From the NCBI GenBank assembly GCA_942492125.1, contig CALODM010000013.1, forward strand, positions 425,915 to 489,914: a DNA stretch of 64,000 bases, read 5' to 3'. A program made the translations under genes and the position numbers. The notes under the pieces were generated by a model that searched no databases, was not told the DNA's origin, and saw nothing but the letters and a program-made list of their open reading frames with translations. Shown in pieces: positions 54,967-64,000 of the stretch (the stretch's first letter is position 1; every line of letters starts with the position of its first letter). This DNA is from BCD1 sp942492125. Lineage in GTDB: Bacteria > Bacteroidota > Bacteroidia > Chitinophagales > Saprospiraceae.

Positions 54967-56544
54967 ATGCCAATCTTAGGAGCTGTCGTTTTCGTTATTT
55001 ATTCTATAGCGCTTGCCTATATTACGGTTTATTGCTTGTTTCAGTTCAATCTTTTGTACCACTACAAGAGAGGCCAGGCAAGGCAGGTGCTGAAGACCCA
55101 GACACGTGGAGTCCAGGCAGTCCAGGCTGCTAAACCGAAATTAGCCATCGCCGGAGGAACTGATGCAGAGGAGGACCATTTTGAAAATGATGCTGTTTTG
55201 GAATATCCCATGGTGACCATTCAGTTGCCTATATTTAATGAAATGTATGTGGTTGAGCGACTAATTGATGCGGTTGCTGATTTTGATTATCCCCGGGATC
55301 GTTTTGAAGTTCAGGTCCTGGATGATTCCACGGATGAAACCGTGGAGATTTCCCGTAAAAAGGTTGAAGAGTATCAGGCAAAAGGACTGGATATTGTATT
55401 AATTACCCGGCAAAATCGACAAGGCTATAAAGCGGGCGCCCTAAAGGAAGCAACAGCCTCGGCCAAAGGAGATTTCATTGCCATATTTGATGCGGATTTC
55501 CTGCCCAGAAAAGATTTCCTGAAAATAACCATTCCTTATTTTAAAGATGAAAAGGTTGGTGTCGTCCAGACCCGCTGGGAACATATCAATGGGGATTATT
55601 CCCTGATTACCCGACTTCAGGCCCTTCAGTTAAATGTACATTTTACCGTAGAGCAGCGGGGCAGGATGGAAGGTGGCCATATGCTCCAGTTCAATGGAAC
55701 TGCAGGGGTATGGAGAAGAAAGACCATCGAAGATGCCGGAGGCTGGCAGGCAGATACACTCACCGAAGATCTGGACCTGAGCATCAGGGCTCAGTTAAAT
55801 GGCTGGAAAATTCATTTTTTGGAAGAAGTAGGTTCTCCTGCAGAACTCCCCGTTGAAATGAATAGCCTTAAGTCTCAGCAATTCCGCTGGATGAAGGGCG
55901 GGGCAGAAACAGCCAAAAAAATGTTGCCGGCCATTTGGCGATCCAATATGCCCGCTATGGAAAAAATCCATACAACCGTACATCTGCTCGCCAGTTCGAT
56001 ATTCCTTTTTGTGTTTATCATTGGAGTATTCAGTGTTCCGATGTTATACTACTTGGGAGATGTTTTTAGTGCCGGGATCAGCAAAAACTTTTTTGGCATT
56101 TTTCTTGCCGGCTTCCTCTCTGTTATTGCCGTTTATTATGTTGCCAACGTGCAGGCTGTCGGGCATAAAGATCAATCTCCCCTAAAACAGATTGTGAATT
56201 TCCTGATGCTATTTCCCCTTTTTCTGAGTTTATCCATGGGGCTGGCACTGCACAATTCCATTGCGGTTTTAGAAGGGTTCCGTGGTAAAAAATCTCCATT
56301 TGTGAGAACCCCGAAATTCAATATCAAGCATATGGCAGATAAGGTCAAAAGTAAAAAATACATCAATTATAAATTGTCCTGGACGACGATTTTTGAAGGG
56401 CTCTTATCCCTGTACTTTTTATTGGCAATGTTCCTGGGCCTTTATATCCAAAACACTACTTTTTTCTTTTTCCATTTGATGTTGTTTTTGGGCTATGGGG
56501 GTATTTTTTATTACACCATCAAACATTTAAGATTGAAAGGGTAG
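54967..56544 (+). CDS. Cellulose-synthase-like processive glycosyltransferase (GT2)
   Basis: 525 residues. One N-terminal membrane segment (residues 1-25), then the GT2 catalytic domain with P-I-F-N-E-M-Y-V-V-E-R, V-L-D-D-S-T-D-E-T near 118, A-I-F-D-A-D-F near 177, L-T-E-D-L-D-L near 268 and Q-F-R-W-M-K-G-G near 307 (the Q-x-x-R-W motif of processive synthases). At least four C-terminal membrane helices follow. Close in layout to CsbB/glucosylceramide-type and mannan synthase-like proteins of Bacteroidota. It could elongate a surface glycan; the sugar is not predictable. Confidence 0.92.
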   Translation: MPILGAVVFVIYSIALAYITVYCLFQFNLLYHYKRGQARQVLKTQTRGVQAVQAAKPKLAIAGGTDAEEDHFENDAVLEYPMVTIQLPIFNEMYVVERLIDAVADFDYPRDRFEVQVLDDSTDETVEISRKKVEEYQAKGLDIVLITRQNRQGYKAGALKEATASAKGDFIAIFDADFLPRKDFLKITIPYFKDEKVGVVQTRWEHINGDYSLITRLQALQLNVHFTVEQRGRMEGGHMLQFNGTAGVWRRKTIEDAGGWQADTLTEDLDLSIRAQLNGWKIHFLEEVGSPAELPVEMNSLKSQQFRWMKGGAETAKKMLPAIWRSNMPAMEKIHTTVHLLASSIFLFVFIIGVFSVPMLYYLGDVFSAGISKNFFGIFLAGFLSVIAVYYVANVQAVGHKDQSPLKQIVNFLMLFPLFLSLSMGLALHNSIAVLEGFRGKKSPFVRTPKFNIKHMADKVKSKKYINYKLSWTTIFEGLLSLYFLLAMFLGLYIQNTTFFFFHLMLFLGYGGIFYYTIKHLRLKG

Positions 56545-56554
56545 GAGCGTCAAT

Positions 56555-57868
56555 ATGCGAGGATTAACCACTAAAAAAGTACCTGCTGCCTTTGCCGTCG
56601 TTTTTTTGGCAGGCGTACTTGTCCTCGGTTTTCTGGTTTCCCAATCCAGTTTCAGGCTCATCTTTGGAGGCTATTTCTTGGCTTTCCTCGCATTTGTGTT
56701 TATTTTAAGATCTGTTGCCGCTGAAGATATTCCTTTTTATTTGGGAGTTGCCGTTCTTGCCAGACTGGTACTTGTTTTTGCTTTTCCACAACTTTCAGAT
56801 GATGTTTTCCGATTCATTTGGGATGGAAGACTGATAAACCACGGGTACAATCCTTTTCATTACCTGCCACAAGATATTATGGCTGAAGGTTGGGCAACTC
56901 CCTGGTTGGATCAGGAGTTGTATGAACAATTAAATTCTCGCCAATATCATACCATTTACCCTCCTGTTGCCCAAATAACCTTTGCTATTGCCACATGGTT
57001 ATTTCCAAACAGCATCTATGGCAGTACTTTGGTGATGAAAATAATAATTTTCCTTTTTGAAATTGGAACATTATTACTTATCCCGCGGCTGTTAAAAATA
57101 TTGAAGCTGCCCCCTGAAAATATCCTGATCTACGCACTGAATCCCCTGGTGATTGTGGAGGTTGTCGGGAATCTGCATTTTGAAGGAGTGATGATTTTCT
57201 TTTTACTTTTAAGTCTTTACTGGTTGTACATAACCCGGTATTATTGGTCAGCGGTGGCCATGGGACTTTCCATCGCTTCCAAATTGCTGCCACTTCTGTT
57301 GCTTATGTTTTTGGTTAAGCGCCTGGGTTGGCGGTTGTCGTTGATTTATTTCACTATTGTGGGTTTGGTACTTTTGCTGTTATATTTACCGCTTTTTGAC
57401 GGCCTGTTCCTGAACAACTTTGGCAGCAGCCTGGATCTTTATTTTCAAAAATTCGAGTTTAACGCAAGTATTTATTATTTACTGAGATGGCTTGGTTTTG
57501 TTTTTACGGGATATAATCTTATCGCTTATACTGGCCCGATTCTGGCTTTTTTTACTTTTTTGGGAATACTGATTACCTCTGTAAAAGAAAAAGGCTACAC
57601 TTTAGCCAATCTGCCTGATAAAATGCTGTTTGCCATTTGTTTGTACCTGGCCTTTACGCCTACGGTTCATCCATGGTATGCGATTTTGCCTTTGGCTTTA
57701 GGTATTTTTACACGATTCCGATTTCCGGTTTTATGGACGGGGTTGATAACGCTGACCTATATTAATTATAGCTATCTTCCTATGTTGAAAAACCTCTGGA
57801 TAGTAACACTGGAGATATCTTGCGTAGTTCAATGGGCATTTGGGAGCTTAAACGACCAAAACATGTAA
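56555..57868 (+). CDS. Polytopic mannosyltransferase-like protein (GT87/DUF2029-like)
   Basis: 437 residues, about ten hydrophobic segments. The first long loop contains L-S-D-D-V-F-R-F-I-W-D-G-R-L-I-N-H-G-Y-N-P-F near residue 85, the D-D-x(n)-W-D-G pattern of polyprenyl-phosphomannose-dependent GT-C enzymes. N-P-L-V-I-V-E-V-V-G-N-L-H-F-E-G near 200 and P-T-V-H-P-W-Y near 370 are further family marks. Third gene of the cluster begun at 54267; likely adds mannose to the glycan on the periplasmic face. Confidence 0.87.
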   Translation: MRGLTTKKVPAAFAVVFLAGVLVLGFLVSQSSFRLIFGGYFLAFLAFVFILRSVAAEDIPFYLGVAVLARLVLVFAFPQLSDDVFRFIWDGRLINHGYNPFHYLPQDIMAEGWATPWLDQELYEQLNSRQYHTIYPPVAQITFAIATWLFPNSIYGSTLVMKIIIFLFEIGTLLLIPRLLKILKLPPENILIYALNPLVIVEVVGNLHFEGVMIFFLLLSLYWLYITRYYWSAVAMGLSIASKLLPLLLLMFLVKRLGWRLSLIYFTIVGLVLLLLYLPLFDGLFLNNFGSSLDLYFQKFEFNASIYYLLRWLGFVFTGYNLIAYTGPILAFFTFLGILITSVKEKGYTLANLPDKMLFAICLYLAFTPTVHPWYAILPLALGIFTRFRFPVLWTGLITLTYINYSYLPMLKNLWIVTLEISCVVQWAFGSLNDQNM

Positions 57869-57919
57869 ATTTGACACAAATATTTCTAAATTTTAAGCAT
57901 AAGTAGGCTCTGATTTTTT

Positions 57920-59246
57920 ATGGAAATTGATTGTTTGGTTTTGGTTCCGGAGGTTTCGCAAAGGGTAAGTTATACCTTCCAATTTATTTTGGAGGAAAAT
58001 CTTGGCCTGAAAACAGGTTTTACGGATAACCTCGAGAACTATCTTGCATTCGATGAAATTAAAATCAATTACAGCAGAGAAAGGCATTCTGAACGAGAAG
58101 TATTTTTGCCTTCATGCGGTTTGTTGCTGGAAAAGGGAATTAGCCATTTGGACATCGACATAACTGAAAAGAAAGATATCCCTTATTTTTTTCCTGTACA
58201 GACGTCAGGCTCAGATCTCGATTACATGATCTTCCTTCCGGCTATGATCTTTTTTGGTGTTGAGCCGTTATGAGAATACTGGCATTTCGGGGGGACGGAT
58301 ATGGGCGATTTACGGCAAGCCAAAGTCTGGCATCTAAACATGGGTTCCTCAGGATTCCTGTGGTTAACATCTGGATCGATCTGATAAAAGAGCAGGTCAG
58401 GAAAAAATATCCTGATGTGATTTTGTCGGAAAAAAAATACCTTTTTCAGCCAACTTATGATGTAGATCTGGCCTGGGCATTTCGCAACAGAGGATTAAGA
58501 TCTGCAGGAGGTTTTATCAGGGATTTTATTAAGTTAAATTTTAAAAACCTTAGAGAAAGACAGCTTTCCATTTCTAACAAAAGAAAAGATCCGTTTTACA
58601 CCTTCGGTCAACTGGAGGACTTACATCGGAAAAATGATCCTCTATCCGTTTTGGTTTTTCCCAATGGGTAAATTATGGTGGAGTGGACAAAAGCATTTTC
58701 TGTTGAAAAAGCCAGAATTCGAAGAGAACTGATCGGACAGTAGCGCAGCCGGCATCCATTGGCATTCATCCCTCCATGGCATCCAATAAAAATTTTGATT
58801 TACTGGAGAAAGAAATTTTCAGACTTGGAGTGATCAAAAAAGGGCCTGTTCACCGTAGCAGACAACATTACCTGATGCTCTCCTTTCCGGAAACCTATAA
58901 AAATCTCCTGCGTGCCGGTATTCGGGAGGATTTTTCCCTCGGATATGCTGATGACATCGGCTTCCGCGCAGGATTCGCAGGAGATTTCTTCTGGTATGAC
59001 CTGGAAGCTGAAACCTCCACAACCCTGAGGATATTTCCTTTTCAGGTAATGGATGTCACGCTTAAAAATTACCTGCAACTAACCGCCAGTGAAGCCATTG
59101 AGGAGATAAATGATATTGTCAAACAAGTTAAATTTTACGGTGGAACCTTTATTTCTCTTTGGCATAACAGCTCCTTTGCTGCAAGTCATGGCTGGGCGGA
59201 ATGGGCCATGGTTTATGAAGCATTGATAAAAGTGGCAAAGGAATAG
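57920..59246 (+). pseudogene. Polysaccharide deacetylase-like protein, heavily frameshifted
   Basis: The DNA encodes pieces of one protein of about 430 residues in all three frames: 57920-58260 (M-E-I-D-C-L-V-L-V-P-E-V), 58270-58671 (G-D-G-Y-G-R-F-T-A-S-Q-S-L-A-S-K-H-G-F-L) and 58776-59246 (M-A-S-N-K-N-F-D, S-R-Q-H-Y-L-M-L-S-F-P-E-T-Y, I-P/F-P-F-Q-V-M-D-V-T, F-I-S-L-W-H-N). These are blocks of the DUF7033/polysaccharide-deacetylase family of Bacteroidota. Between 58230 and 58310 the frame changes at least three times, and again around 58640-58750, where a stop is also present. It lies right after the three-gene glycan cluster, so an intact version could modify the same polymer. Too many breaks for a single error; either poor local sequence or a decaying gene. 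Confidence 0.82.
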
Positions 59247-59339
59247 CAGCTCTGTCTCTTTTGATGGAGCAATTCCAGAAGATAAATTGGGTGGAATTTT
59301 TATTTTTTCCTATATTGGGGTTATAAAAAACCGCCTTAA

Positions 59340-59991
59340 ATGATTGTCAATCTAAGTGATCAAAACAGCTTGGTAAATAAGTATCTCAATCAACTGAGAG
59401 ACCAGGATGTTCAGCAGGATAGTATGAGGTTCAGGATTAACCTTGAACGCATGGGAAAGATATTTGCCTACGAGATAAGCAAAACTTTCGAATACAGTAA
59501 ATGTATGGTAGAAACTCCGCTGGGTGTCGCCAAATCCATGAAATATGATGATCAGGTAATTCTTGCAACCATCCTTAGGGCGGGGTTACCTCTCCACAAC
59601 GGATTATTGAGTTTTTTTGATGATGCGGCCAGTGCCTTCATCTCTGCTTACCGAAAACATCATAAAGGCGGATCCTTTGACATAAAAAGCGGGCTATGTT
59701 ACTTGTCCGGACATAGAAGGAACCACCTTGATCCTTTCAGATCCCATGATTGCAACCGGCGCTTCTATGAATGTCGTGTTGAATGCCTTGTCGGATTACG
59801 GGGAGCCAAAAGCCATTCATGTCGTAACGGCTATAGCTTCTACCGAAGGGTTGAATTATCTTCGACGCAAGCACCCTGATATTCAAATTTGGGTAGGAGA
59901 TATTGATGAGGAACTCACCGGGAAAGCCTATATAGTGCCAGGGCTGGGAGATGCCGGTGATTTGAGTTTCGGTGCCAAGATACAGGAATAA
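59340..59991 (+). pseudogene. upp: Uracil phosphoribosyltransferase, frameshifted
   Basis: About 216 codons. The first part (to about 59690) has the UPRT core T-P-L-G-V-A-K-S-M and A-T-I-L-R-A-G-L-P-L-H-N-G. The second frame, from about 59694, gives Y-V-T-C-P-D-I-E-G-T-T-L-I-L-S-D-P-M-I-A-T-G-A-S (PRPP-binding loop) and Y-I-V-P-G-L-G-D-A-G-D. One extra base in A5 (59684-59688) or G3 (59691-59693) causes the break; removing it restores a full-length enzyme, uracil + PRPP -> UMP. It is probably a sequence error in a working salvage gene. Confidence 0.9.
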
Positions 59992-60003
59992 ATATAGATG
60001 GTA

Positions 60004-60527
60004 TTATGTTTCTTCCTGGAACCAGCCCGAATATTTTATATAATTCTGTGCGAGGGATTTAAATTTTTCTTCCAAAAATTCAGGAGCAACAGACTTGACT
60101 TTCCTGGCCGGCACCCCGGCATAAATGCCACCGGATTCACATACCGTGTTTTCCAAAATTAGTGCACCGGCGGCTATCAGGCAATTGTTTTCAATAACAG
60201 CATTGTCTAAAATTATGGCACCCATCCCGATCAAAACATTATCCTTGACCGTACAGCCATGGACCATAGCACGGTGGCCGATGGAGACGTTATTGCCAAT
60301 GGTCGTAGAAAATTTTTCATAGGTACCATGAATGATAGCCCCATCCTGAACATTGACATTTTGACCAATACGGATACTGTTAACATCACCTCTGATAACC
60401 GCCTGGAACCAGACACTACAGTTATCACCCATAATGACATCTCCGATAATGGTTGCATTTTCTGTTAAATAACAATCTTTACCGTGAATTGAGGCGTAAA
60501 ACCTCTTACTTTTTTAATTAAGGCCAT
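60004..60527 (-). pseudogene. Gamma-carbonic anhydrase-family protein, frameshifted near the N-terminus
   Basis: About 174 codons. From ATG 60527 the frame reads M-A-L-I-K-K-V-R-G-F-T-P-Q, then breaks at A2 (plus-strand 60489-60490); one more A restores H-G-K-D-C-Y-L-T-E-N-A-T-I-I-G-D-V. The rest is a left-handed beta-helix of hexapeptide repeats with the three metal-ligand His positions of the Cam family: H-G-T-Y near residue 65 and G-H-R-A-M-V-H-G near 85-91. The product may hydrate CO2 or act otherwise; many YrdA/PaaY-type homologues have unclear roles. Without repair, translation could start only at a later codon such as 60432. Confidence 0.87.
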
Positions 60528-60543
60528 AAGGTATTGATTCGGT

Positions 60544-61614
60544 TTATGATGGATAATTATCCAGTAATTCTTTGACAGCTTTTAATTGTTTTCTGCTGCC
60601 AAGGATGATGAAACTGGTGTTGGGTTCGAGCTGGGCATCAGGCTCAGGATTGACGACGTATTGATTTTTCGCATTGATATAGCCGATAACATTGGCGCTA
60701 CAGTAATTTTTCAAATATTCATGTCCCGCAGCGATTTTCCTTTACAGCCTTGGTGGCATATTTTCGTATAGCCTTAGTTCTTCGAAGCCTATGTCCGAAT
60801 CCATATCCCTGGTTATAAAACTGAAAAATTCAACGGCACCCGGTTTACTGACAAGGGTAGCCATATAATAACCCCCGATCTGCTCGGGCATAATGACGTG
60901 AGTAGCCCCTGCCAGCAATAAGGTTTTCTGGGATTTGGGTTCAGAAGCACGACTGATGATATTAATTTTTGAGTTGATGTTTTTTGCAGTAATAACGATG
61001 TAAACATTTTCCGAATCATCCGGTAATGCGGAAATCAATGCTTCTGCATTTTTTATTCCCGCATTAAGCAGGGTTTCATCCATGGTGGCATCAGCATGGA
61101 TGTACAATAAATCATCTTTATGGGCTCTTATTTGATCAATTATTTCCGGATCATTGTCGATGATCACAAAGGGGATGTCGTGTTGTGCAAGGTGGAGGAT
61201 GATTTCTTTCCCGTATTTCCCATAACCACATACGATCACGTGTTCTTTGAGTTTACTGATCTTCTTTTGAATAGTCTGATAGTTCATCTTTTTAAAAATT
61301 TCTCCCTGGATGACGTAATAGCTGAAAACAGATAACAGGTAAGCAAAAATACCTATGTTTAATAGAATTAAAACAGACGTTAACAACTGCCCCGTTGGGC
61401 TGAGTGGTCGTATCTCTGAAAAACCCACCGTGGAAATGGTAATTATGGTCATATAAAAGGCTTCCCTTAAGGTGTAGCCTTCCAAAATTACATATCCCCC
61501 TATTCCCAGGATCAATTCCCCTATCAATAACCACAATGCAAGTCTCAAACTAAGAAAGGAAGAGGAGACTTTCCGGCCATATTGTTCTGAAGTAGTAGAG
61601 AATTTTGAGCTCAT
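60544..61614 (-). pseudogene. TrkA-N/KTN potassium channel protein with in-frame TAA
   Basis: 357 codons, with TAA at 60742-60744 (codon 291). Residues 20-105 form a two-helix ion-channel domain with pore segment T-I-I-T-I-S-T-V-G-F-S-E (a T-V-G-F variant of the T-V-G-Y-G filter). The RCK/TrkA-N domain begins H-V-I-V-C-G-Y-G-K-Y-G-K near 138 with I-I-D-N-D-P-E at 163. After the stop the frame reads N-Y-C-S-A-N-V-I-G-Y-I-N-A-K ... F-I-I-L-G-S-R-K-Q-L-K, a TrkA-C domain. Truncation would leave a channel without its C-terminal regulatory lobe. Third gene of the paaE-tetR operon. Confidence 0.85.
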
Positions 61615-61646
61615 TGGTCAATTCTGATGTTGGGACAAAATTAAGA

Positions 61647-62216
61647 TTATTTTGCAATGCCCGTCATTAAAATATTGATTATCCCTTCTTCAAGTGTTTC
61701 TGCAGGCACATCTCGATCCGGTTTGTACCAGTCATAAACCCATCTTACCGAAGAAAGGATCGTATATAGGACAACAGTTGGATCACCTTTCTGGATTTGC
61801 CCTTGCTTGATGCCATTGCTGATGATCGATTTGAAACGCACTTCGTAGGCTTTTCTAATCGATTTGAATGTTGACAAATGAGGTTCGCTAAGGTGCCGCC
61901 ATTCGTCGTTGAAGGCGGTAATAGAGGTAACATCTGTCATCGCTGTTTTGATGTGTAGGCGAATAAGATATTTAATTTTTTCCGCACAGGAAATATCTTG
62001 TTTTTCAACGGTTTCCATGGCATTCAGGAAACGCTGTGAAGTTTCAAAACAGATTTCTTTGAGGATTTCCTCCTTGCCACTTATATGATTGTAAAGACTT
62101 GAAGCTTTTAGGTTTACCGCTTCAGCAAGGTCTCTCATAGAGGTGGCAGCATATCCGCGATCCCTGAATAATCTGGCAGCGGCTATCTGTATGACTTCTC
62201 TTTTGGATTTAGTCAT
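61647..62216 (-). CDS. TetR-family transcriptional regulator
   Basis: 189 residues from ATG 62216 (M-T-K-S-K-R-E-V-I-Q), 22 bases after the reductase stop. The N-terminal DNA-binding domain has A-A-A-R-L-F-R-D-R-G-Y-A-A-T-S-M-R-D-L-A-E-A-V-N-L-K-A-S-S-L-Y-N-H, a standard TetR helix-turn-helix. The C-terminal ligand-binding part is F-Adenine-free helix bundle of usual length and resembles regulators of acyl-CoA or aromatic catabolism. Its probable target is the palindrome in the promoter at 63335-63365, which would give autoregulation of the operon. Confidence 0.9.
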   Translation of the reverse strand: MTKSKREVIQIAAARLFRDRGYAATSMRDLAEAVNLKASSLYNHISGKEEILKEICFETSQRFLNAMETVEKQDISCAEKIKYLIRLHIKTAMTDVTSITAFNDEWRHLSEPHLSTFKSIRKAYEVRFKSIISNGIKQGQIQKGDPTVVLYTILSSVRWVYDWYKPDRDVPAETLEEGIINILMTGIAK

Positions 62217-62238
62217 GATTCGGTTTTTTACCCATAGA

Positions 62239-63309
62239 TCAGGCATCAAAATCTACGGCTATCTTTCGCGACTTAGGCCTTGCCTGACAGGTGAGAATAT
62301 ATCCTGCTTCCAGTTCATCTTCCTCAAGGGCATAATTGACATCCATAACCGCCTCCCCTTCAGTTAGTTTAGCTCTGCAGGTACAACATACCCCACCTTT
62401 ACAGGAGAAAGGCAGATCATGTCCGGCTTCGCTGGCCAGGTCCAGGATGGTTCCTTTGTTTGAAGGCGACTGGATGGTAAAGGATTCATTGTCCATGCGT
62501 ATATCTACAGTGACTGCGAAGGTTTGAGTATCTGTTTCTTTGGTGAGTGGTTGAGTCTGTTTTTGATCGGGTGCCGTAAATAATTCAAAATGTACTTTGT
62601 CCGAGGATACGCCTGCATTTTTCAGACATTGCTTTACGGCCTCAATCATACCTACCGGTCCACACAGGAAAAATGCATCGATGGTTGCAGGGGCAATCAG
62701 TTTTTTACAATATACCTGGCATTTATCTTCATCAATTCTGCCAAAGAATAAATCACTGCCCGGATTTTCCCTGCTGAGTATATGATAAATACTCAATCGG
62801 TTCAAAAATTGGTTTTTCAGGAAAGCCAGGTGTTCGTTAAAAATGATCGACTGTTGGTCTTTGTTTCCATAAAAAAGCGTAAAATGGCTATCCGGATCGG
62901 ATTCCAATGTAGACTTAATGATGGAAATAATGGGCGTAATTCCGCTTCCGGCAGCGAAGGCTACGTATTTTTCATTGGTTTTGCGCCCTTGTCGGCTCCC
63001 GAAATTTCCATTGGGGAGCATGACGACGAAATTATCACTCTGTTTCAAATACAGGTTGGCAAAAGTGGAAAAAAGGCCGCCCTCGATCTGTTTAACGGCT
63101 ACCCGTAATTCGTTTTCCGCAGGGCTGGAACAAATAGAATAGGACCTTCTTACTTCTGTGCCGTTGATGATTGTTTTTAATACCAGGTGCTGTCCGGGTT
63201 CAAAAACAAATTCATCCTTAAGGTCTTCGGGAATATTAAAAGCAATGGAAACGCAGTCCTTTGTTTCCTGTTGTATATCTTTAATGCTTAGGGTGTGAAA
63301 TCTGGTCAT
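62239..63309 (-). CDS. Phenylacetyl-CoA epoxidase reductase-like protein (PaaE/ferredoxin-NADP reductase with 2Fe-2S)
   Basis: 356 residues from ATG 63309 (M-T-R-F-H-T-L-S-I-K); the longer reading to 63378 would run through the promoter. FAD domain with R-R-S-Y-S-I-C-S-S near residue 55, NAD(P)H domain with F-A-A-G-S-G-I-T-P-I near 120 and F-L-C-G-P-V-G-M-I near 220, and a C-terminal plant-type 2Fe-2S domain: C-K-G-G-V-C-C-T-C-R near 305 and L-T-C-Q near 340. This is the PaaE order. The other paa epoxidase genes (paaABCD) are not in the window, so it may serve a different oxygenase or be distant from them. Confidence 0.9.
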   Translation of the reverse strand: MTRFHTLSIKDIQQETKDCVSIAFNIPEDLKDEFVFEPGQHLVLKTIINGTEVRRSYSICSSPAENELRVAVKQIEGGLFSTFANLYLKQSDNFVVMLPNGNFGSRQGRKTNEKYVAFAAGSGITPIISIIKSTLESDPDSHFTLFYGNKDQQSIIFNEHLAFLKNQFLNRLSIYHILSRENPGSDLFFGRIDEDKCQVYCKKLIAPATIDAFFLCGPVGMIEAVKQCLKNAGVSSDKVHFELFTAPDQKQTQPLTKETDTQTFAVTVDIRMDNESFTIQSPSNKGTILDLASEAGHDLPFSCKGGVCCTCRAKLTEGEAVMDVNYALEEDELEAGYILTCQARPKSRKIAVDFDA

Positions 63310-63334
63310 ATTTTGTTTAGGTTCGCATGAGGCA

Positions 63335-63365
63335 CAAAAGTACGAATGAACGTTTGTTTGTGCAA
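63335..63365 (-). promoter_or_regulatory. Promoter of the reductase-TetR-channel operon with an operator-like palindrome in the spacer
   Basis: On the minus strand TTG (63363-63365), 20 bases, TACTTTTG (63335-63342). The spacer holds an imperfect palindrome centred on ACGT (plus-strand AATGAACGTTTGTT, about 63345-63358), similar in form to operators of acyl-CoA-responsive TetR repressors. A TetR gene in the same operon fits. Confidence 0.6.
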
Positions 63366-63401
63366 GGAATCTTTGCAAAAAGGGAAACGGGAACTCTGGC
63401 G

Positions 63402-63978
63402 TTATTTTTCGAGTACCTGGAGGATTTTATCAAAAAGGGTTTGATTATTATAGGGCTTTTGAAGATAGGCGTCCATGCCTGCCTCAAGACATAGCTGTTT
63501 TTCCTTAGAGGAAGGGTAGGAGCTTATCCCCAAAACAGGAATATTTAACTTTCCCTTTATTTTTTACTAAATCTATTCCACTCGAATCCGGCAGCTCAAC
63601 GTTTACCAGGATGAGGTCGTAAGGATTTCTTTTTATTTCTTTTAAAACTTCGGCCCCAGTATTGACTTCTTTGAGTTTGATTTTATCTGACCATGCTTTA
63701 ATGGTGTTTTTCAAAACAATTTTGTTCATAACATGGTCTTCTGCCAGTAAGAGGTGAACCGGGGCAATGATTTTACCGTCAATTACTTTTTTTTCTATGG
63801 CCTTTACGGGAACAAGCAAGGTAAATGTACTCTGGTTATGATCATTGGTTACGTAGGATATTTCTCCCTTTAAATTCTGGATCATATAAGCAGAGACCAC
63901 TACATCCAGGGGGTATTTGCTGAAAAGATTTTTCAGGTTGTCGATCTCAAAAATGTGCTCTGTTTTTATCAATTCCAT
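63402..63978 (-). pseudogene. Receiver-domain (hybrid kinase-like) protein, frameshifted; N-terminal extent uncertain
   Basis: About 192 codons to the stop at 63402. Residues 1-70 resemble the end of a histidine-kinase ATPase domain (L-K-G-E-I-S-Y-V ... S-T-F-T-L-L-V-P-V). A receiver domain starts H-L-L-L-A-E-D-H-V-M-N-K near residue 75, with the phospho-acceptor region D-L-I-L-V-N-V-E-L-P where the usual Asp is Asn. The frame breaks at A6 (plus-strand 63560-63565); with seven A it continues K-I-K-G-K-L-N-I-P-V-L-G-I-S-S-Y-P and D-A-Y-L-Q-K-P-Y. A stop directly precedes the ATG at 63978, so the kinase part is either absent or in another frame beyond the window edge. Confidence 0.7.
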
Positions 63979-64000
63979 CTATGTGGCGACAATGGGAAGA

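Overview
The window is chromosomal DNA from a member of the Bacteroidota, most likely a Saprospiraceae-type (Lewinella/Haliscomenobacter-like) bacterium. The evidence is: two giant secreted proteins ending in the type B (CHU_C) sorting domain of the type IX secretion system, SprB-like repeats, several PorT-type outer-membrane barrels, a carboxypeptidase-regulatory-domain TonB receptor, a LytS-type sensor with a beta-propeller ectodomain, an S46 dipeptidyl-peptidase, and promoters of the Bacteroidota type (TTG, about 20 bases, TAnnTTTG). I see no rRNA, tRNA, CRISPR array, prophage or insertion sequence.

Layout. 1-8 kb: end of a papain-like/DUF4384 protein, an outer-membrane barrel, rarA, a truncated haemoglobin, a small lipoprotein, dusB, a CCA-adding-type nucleotidyltransferase, a lipoprotein pyrophosphatase and an unknown secreted protein. 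8-16 kb: dcd and an AddA-like helicase, an M43-like metalloprotease that has lost its catalytic Glu, an FkbM methyltransferase, and a DPP11-like S46 peptidase. 16-20 kb: a metallo-beta-lactamase/double-rhodanese protein with an in-frame TGA at the catalytic Cys, then a SulP transporter, together a small sulfur module. 20-26 kb: two T9SS adhesins. 26-32 kb: a two-gene acyl-CoA-dehydratase-activase-type system (COG3581-like plus COG3580-like). 32-45 kb: a START protein, a VTT-fold membrane protein, a barrel, a methyltransferase, a GH125 mannosidase, a propeller sensor kinase, two glycosyltransferases and a TonB receptor. 45-51 kb: a dicluster ferredoxin, an ECF sigma factor with a putative anti-sigma/barrel fusion, another barrel, and dnaK. 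51-60 kb: glycosyltransferases, era, a three-gene glycan cluster followed by a wrecked polysaccharide deacetylase, upp and a gamma-carbonic anhydrase. 60-64 kb: a TrkA-type potassium channel, a TetR regulator and a PaaE-like reductase in one operon with a likely operator in its promoter, then part of a receiver-domain protein.

A striking property of the window is how many conserved genes are broken. Seven carry single or multiple frameshifts (addA, the second adhesin, the 40-kb membrane glycosyltransferase, the deacetylase, upp, the gamma-carbonic anhydrase, the terminal receiver protein). Four carry one in-frame stop with homologous sequence continuing in the same frame (dcd TAA, rhodanese TGA, VTT protein TAA, potassium channel TAA). 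Most frameshifts are one-base contractions of homopolymers, which points to consensus errors. This matters for the most interesting candidate, the TGA at the rhodanese nucleophile: it could be a selenocysteine codon (a SECIS-like hairpin follows at a suitable distance), but nonsense changes elsewhere in the window lower the odds.
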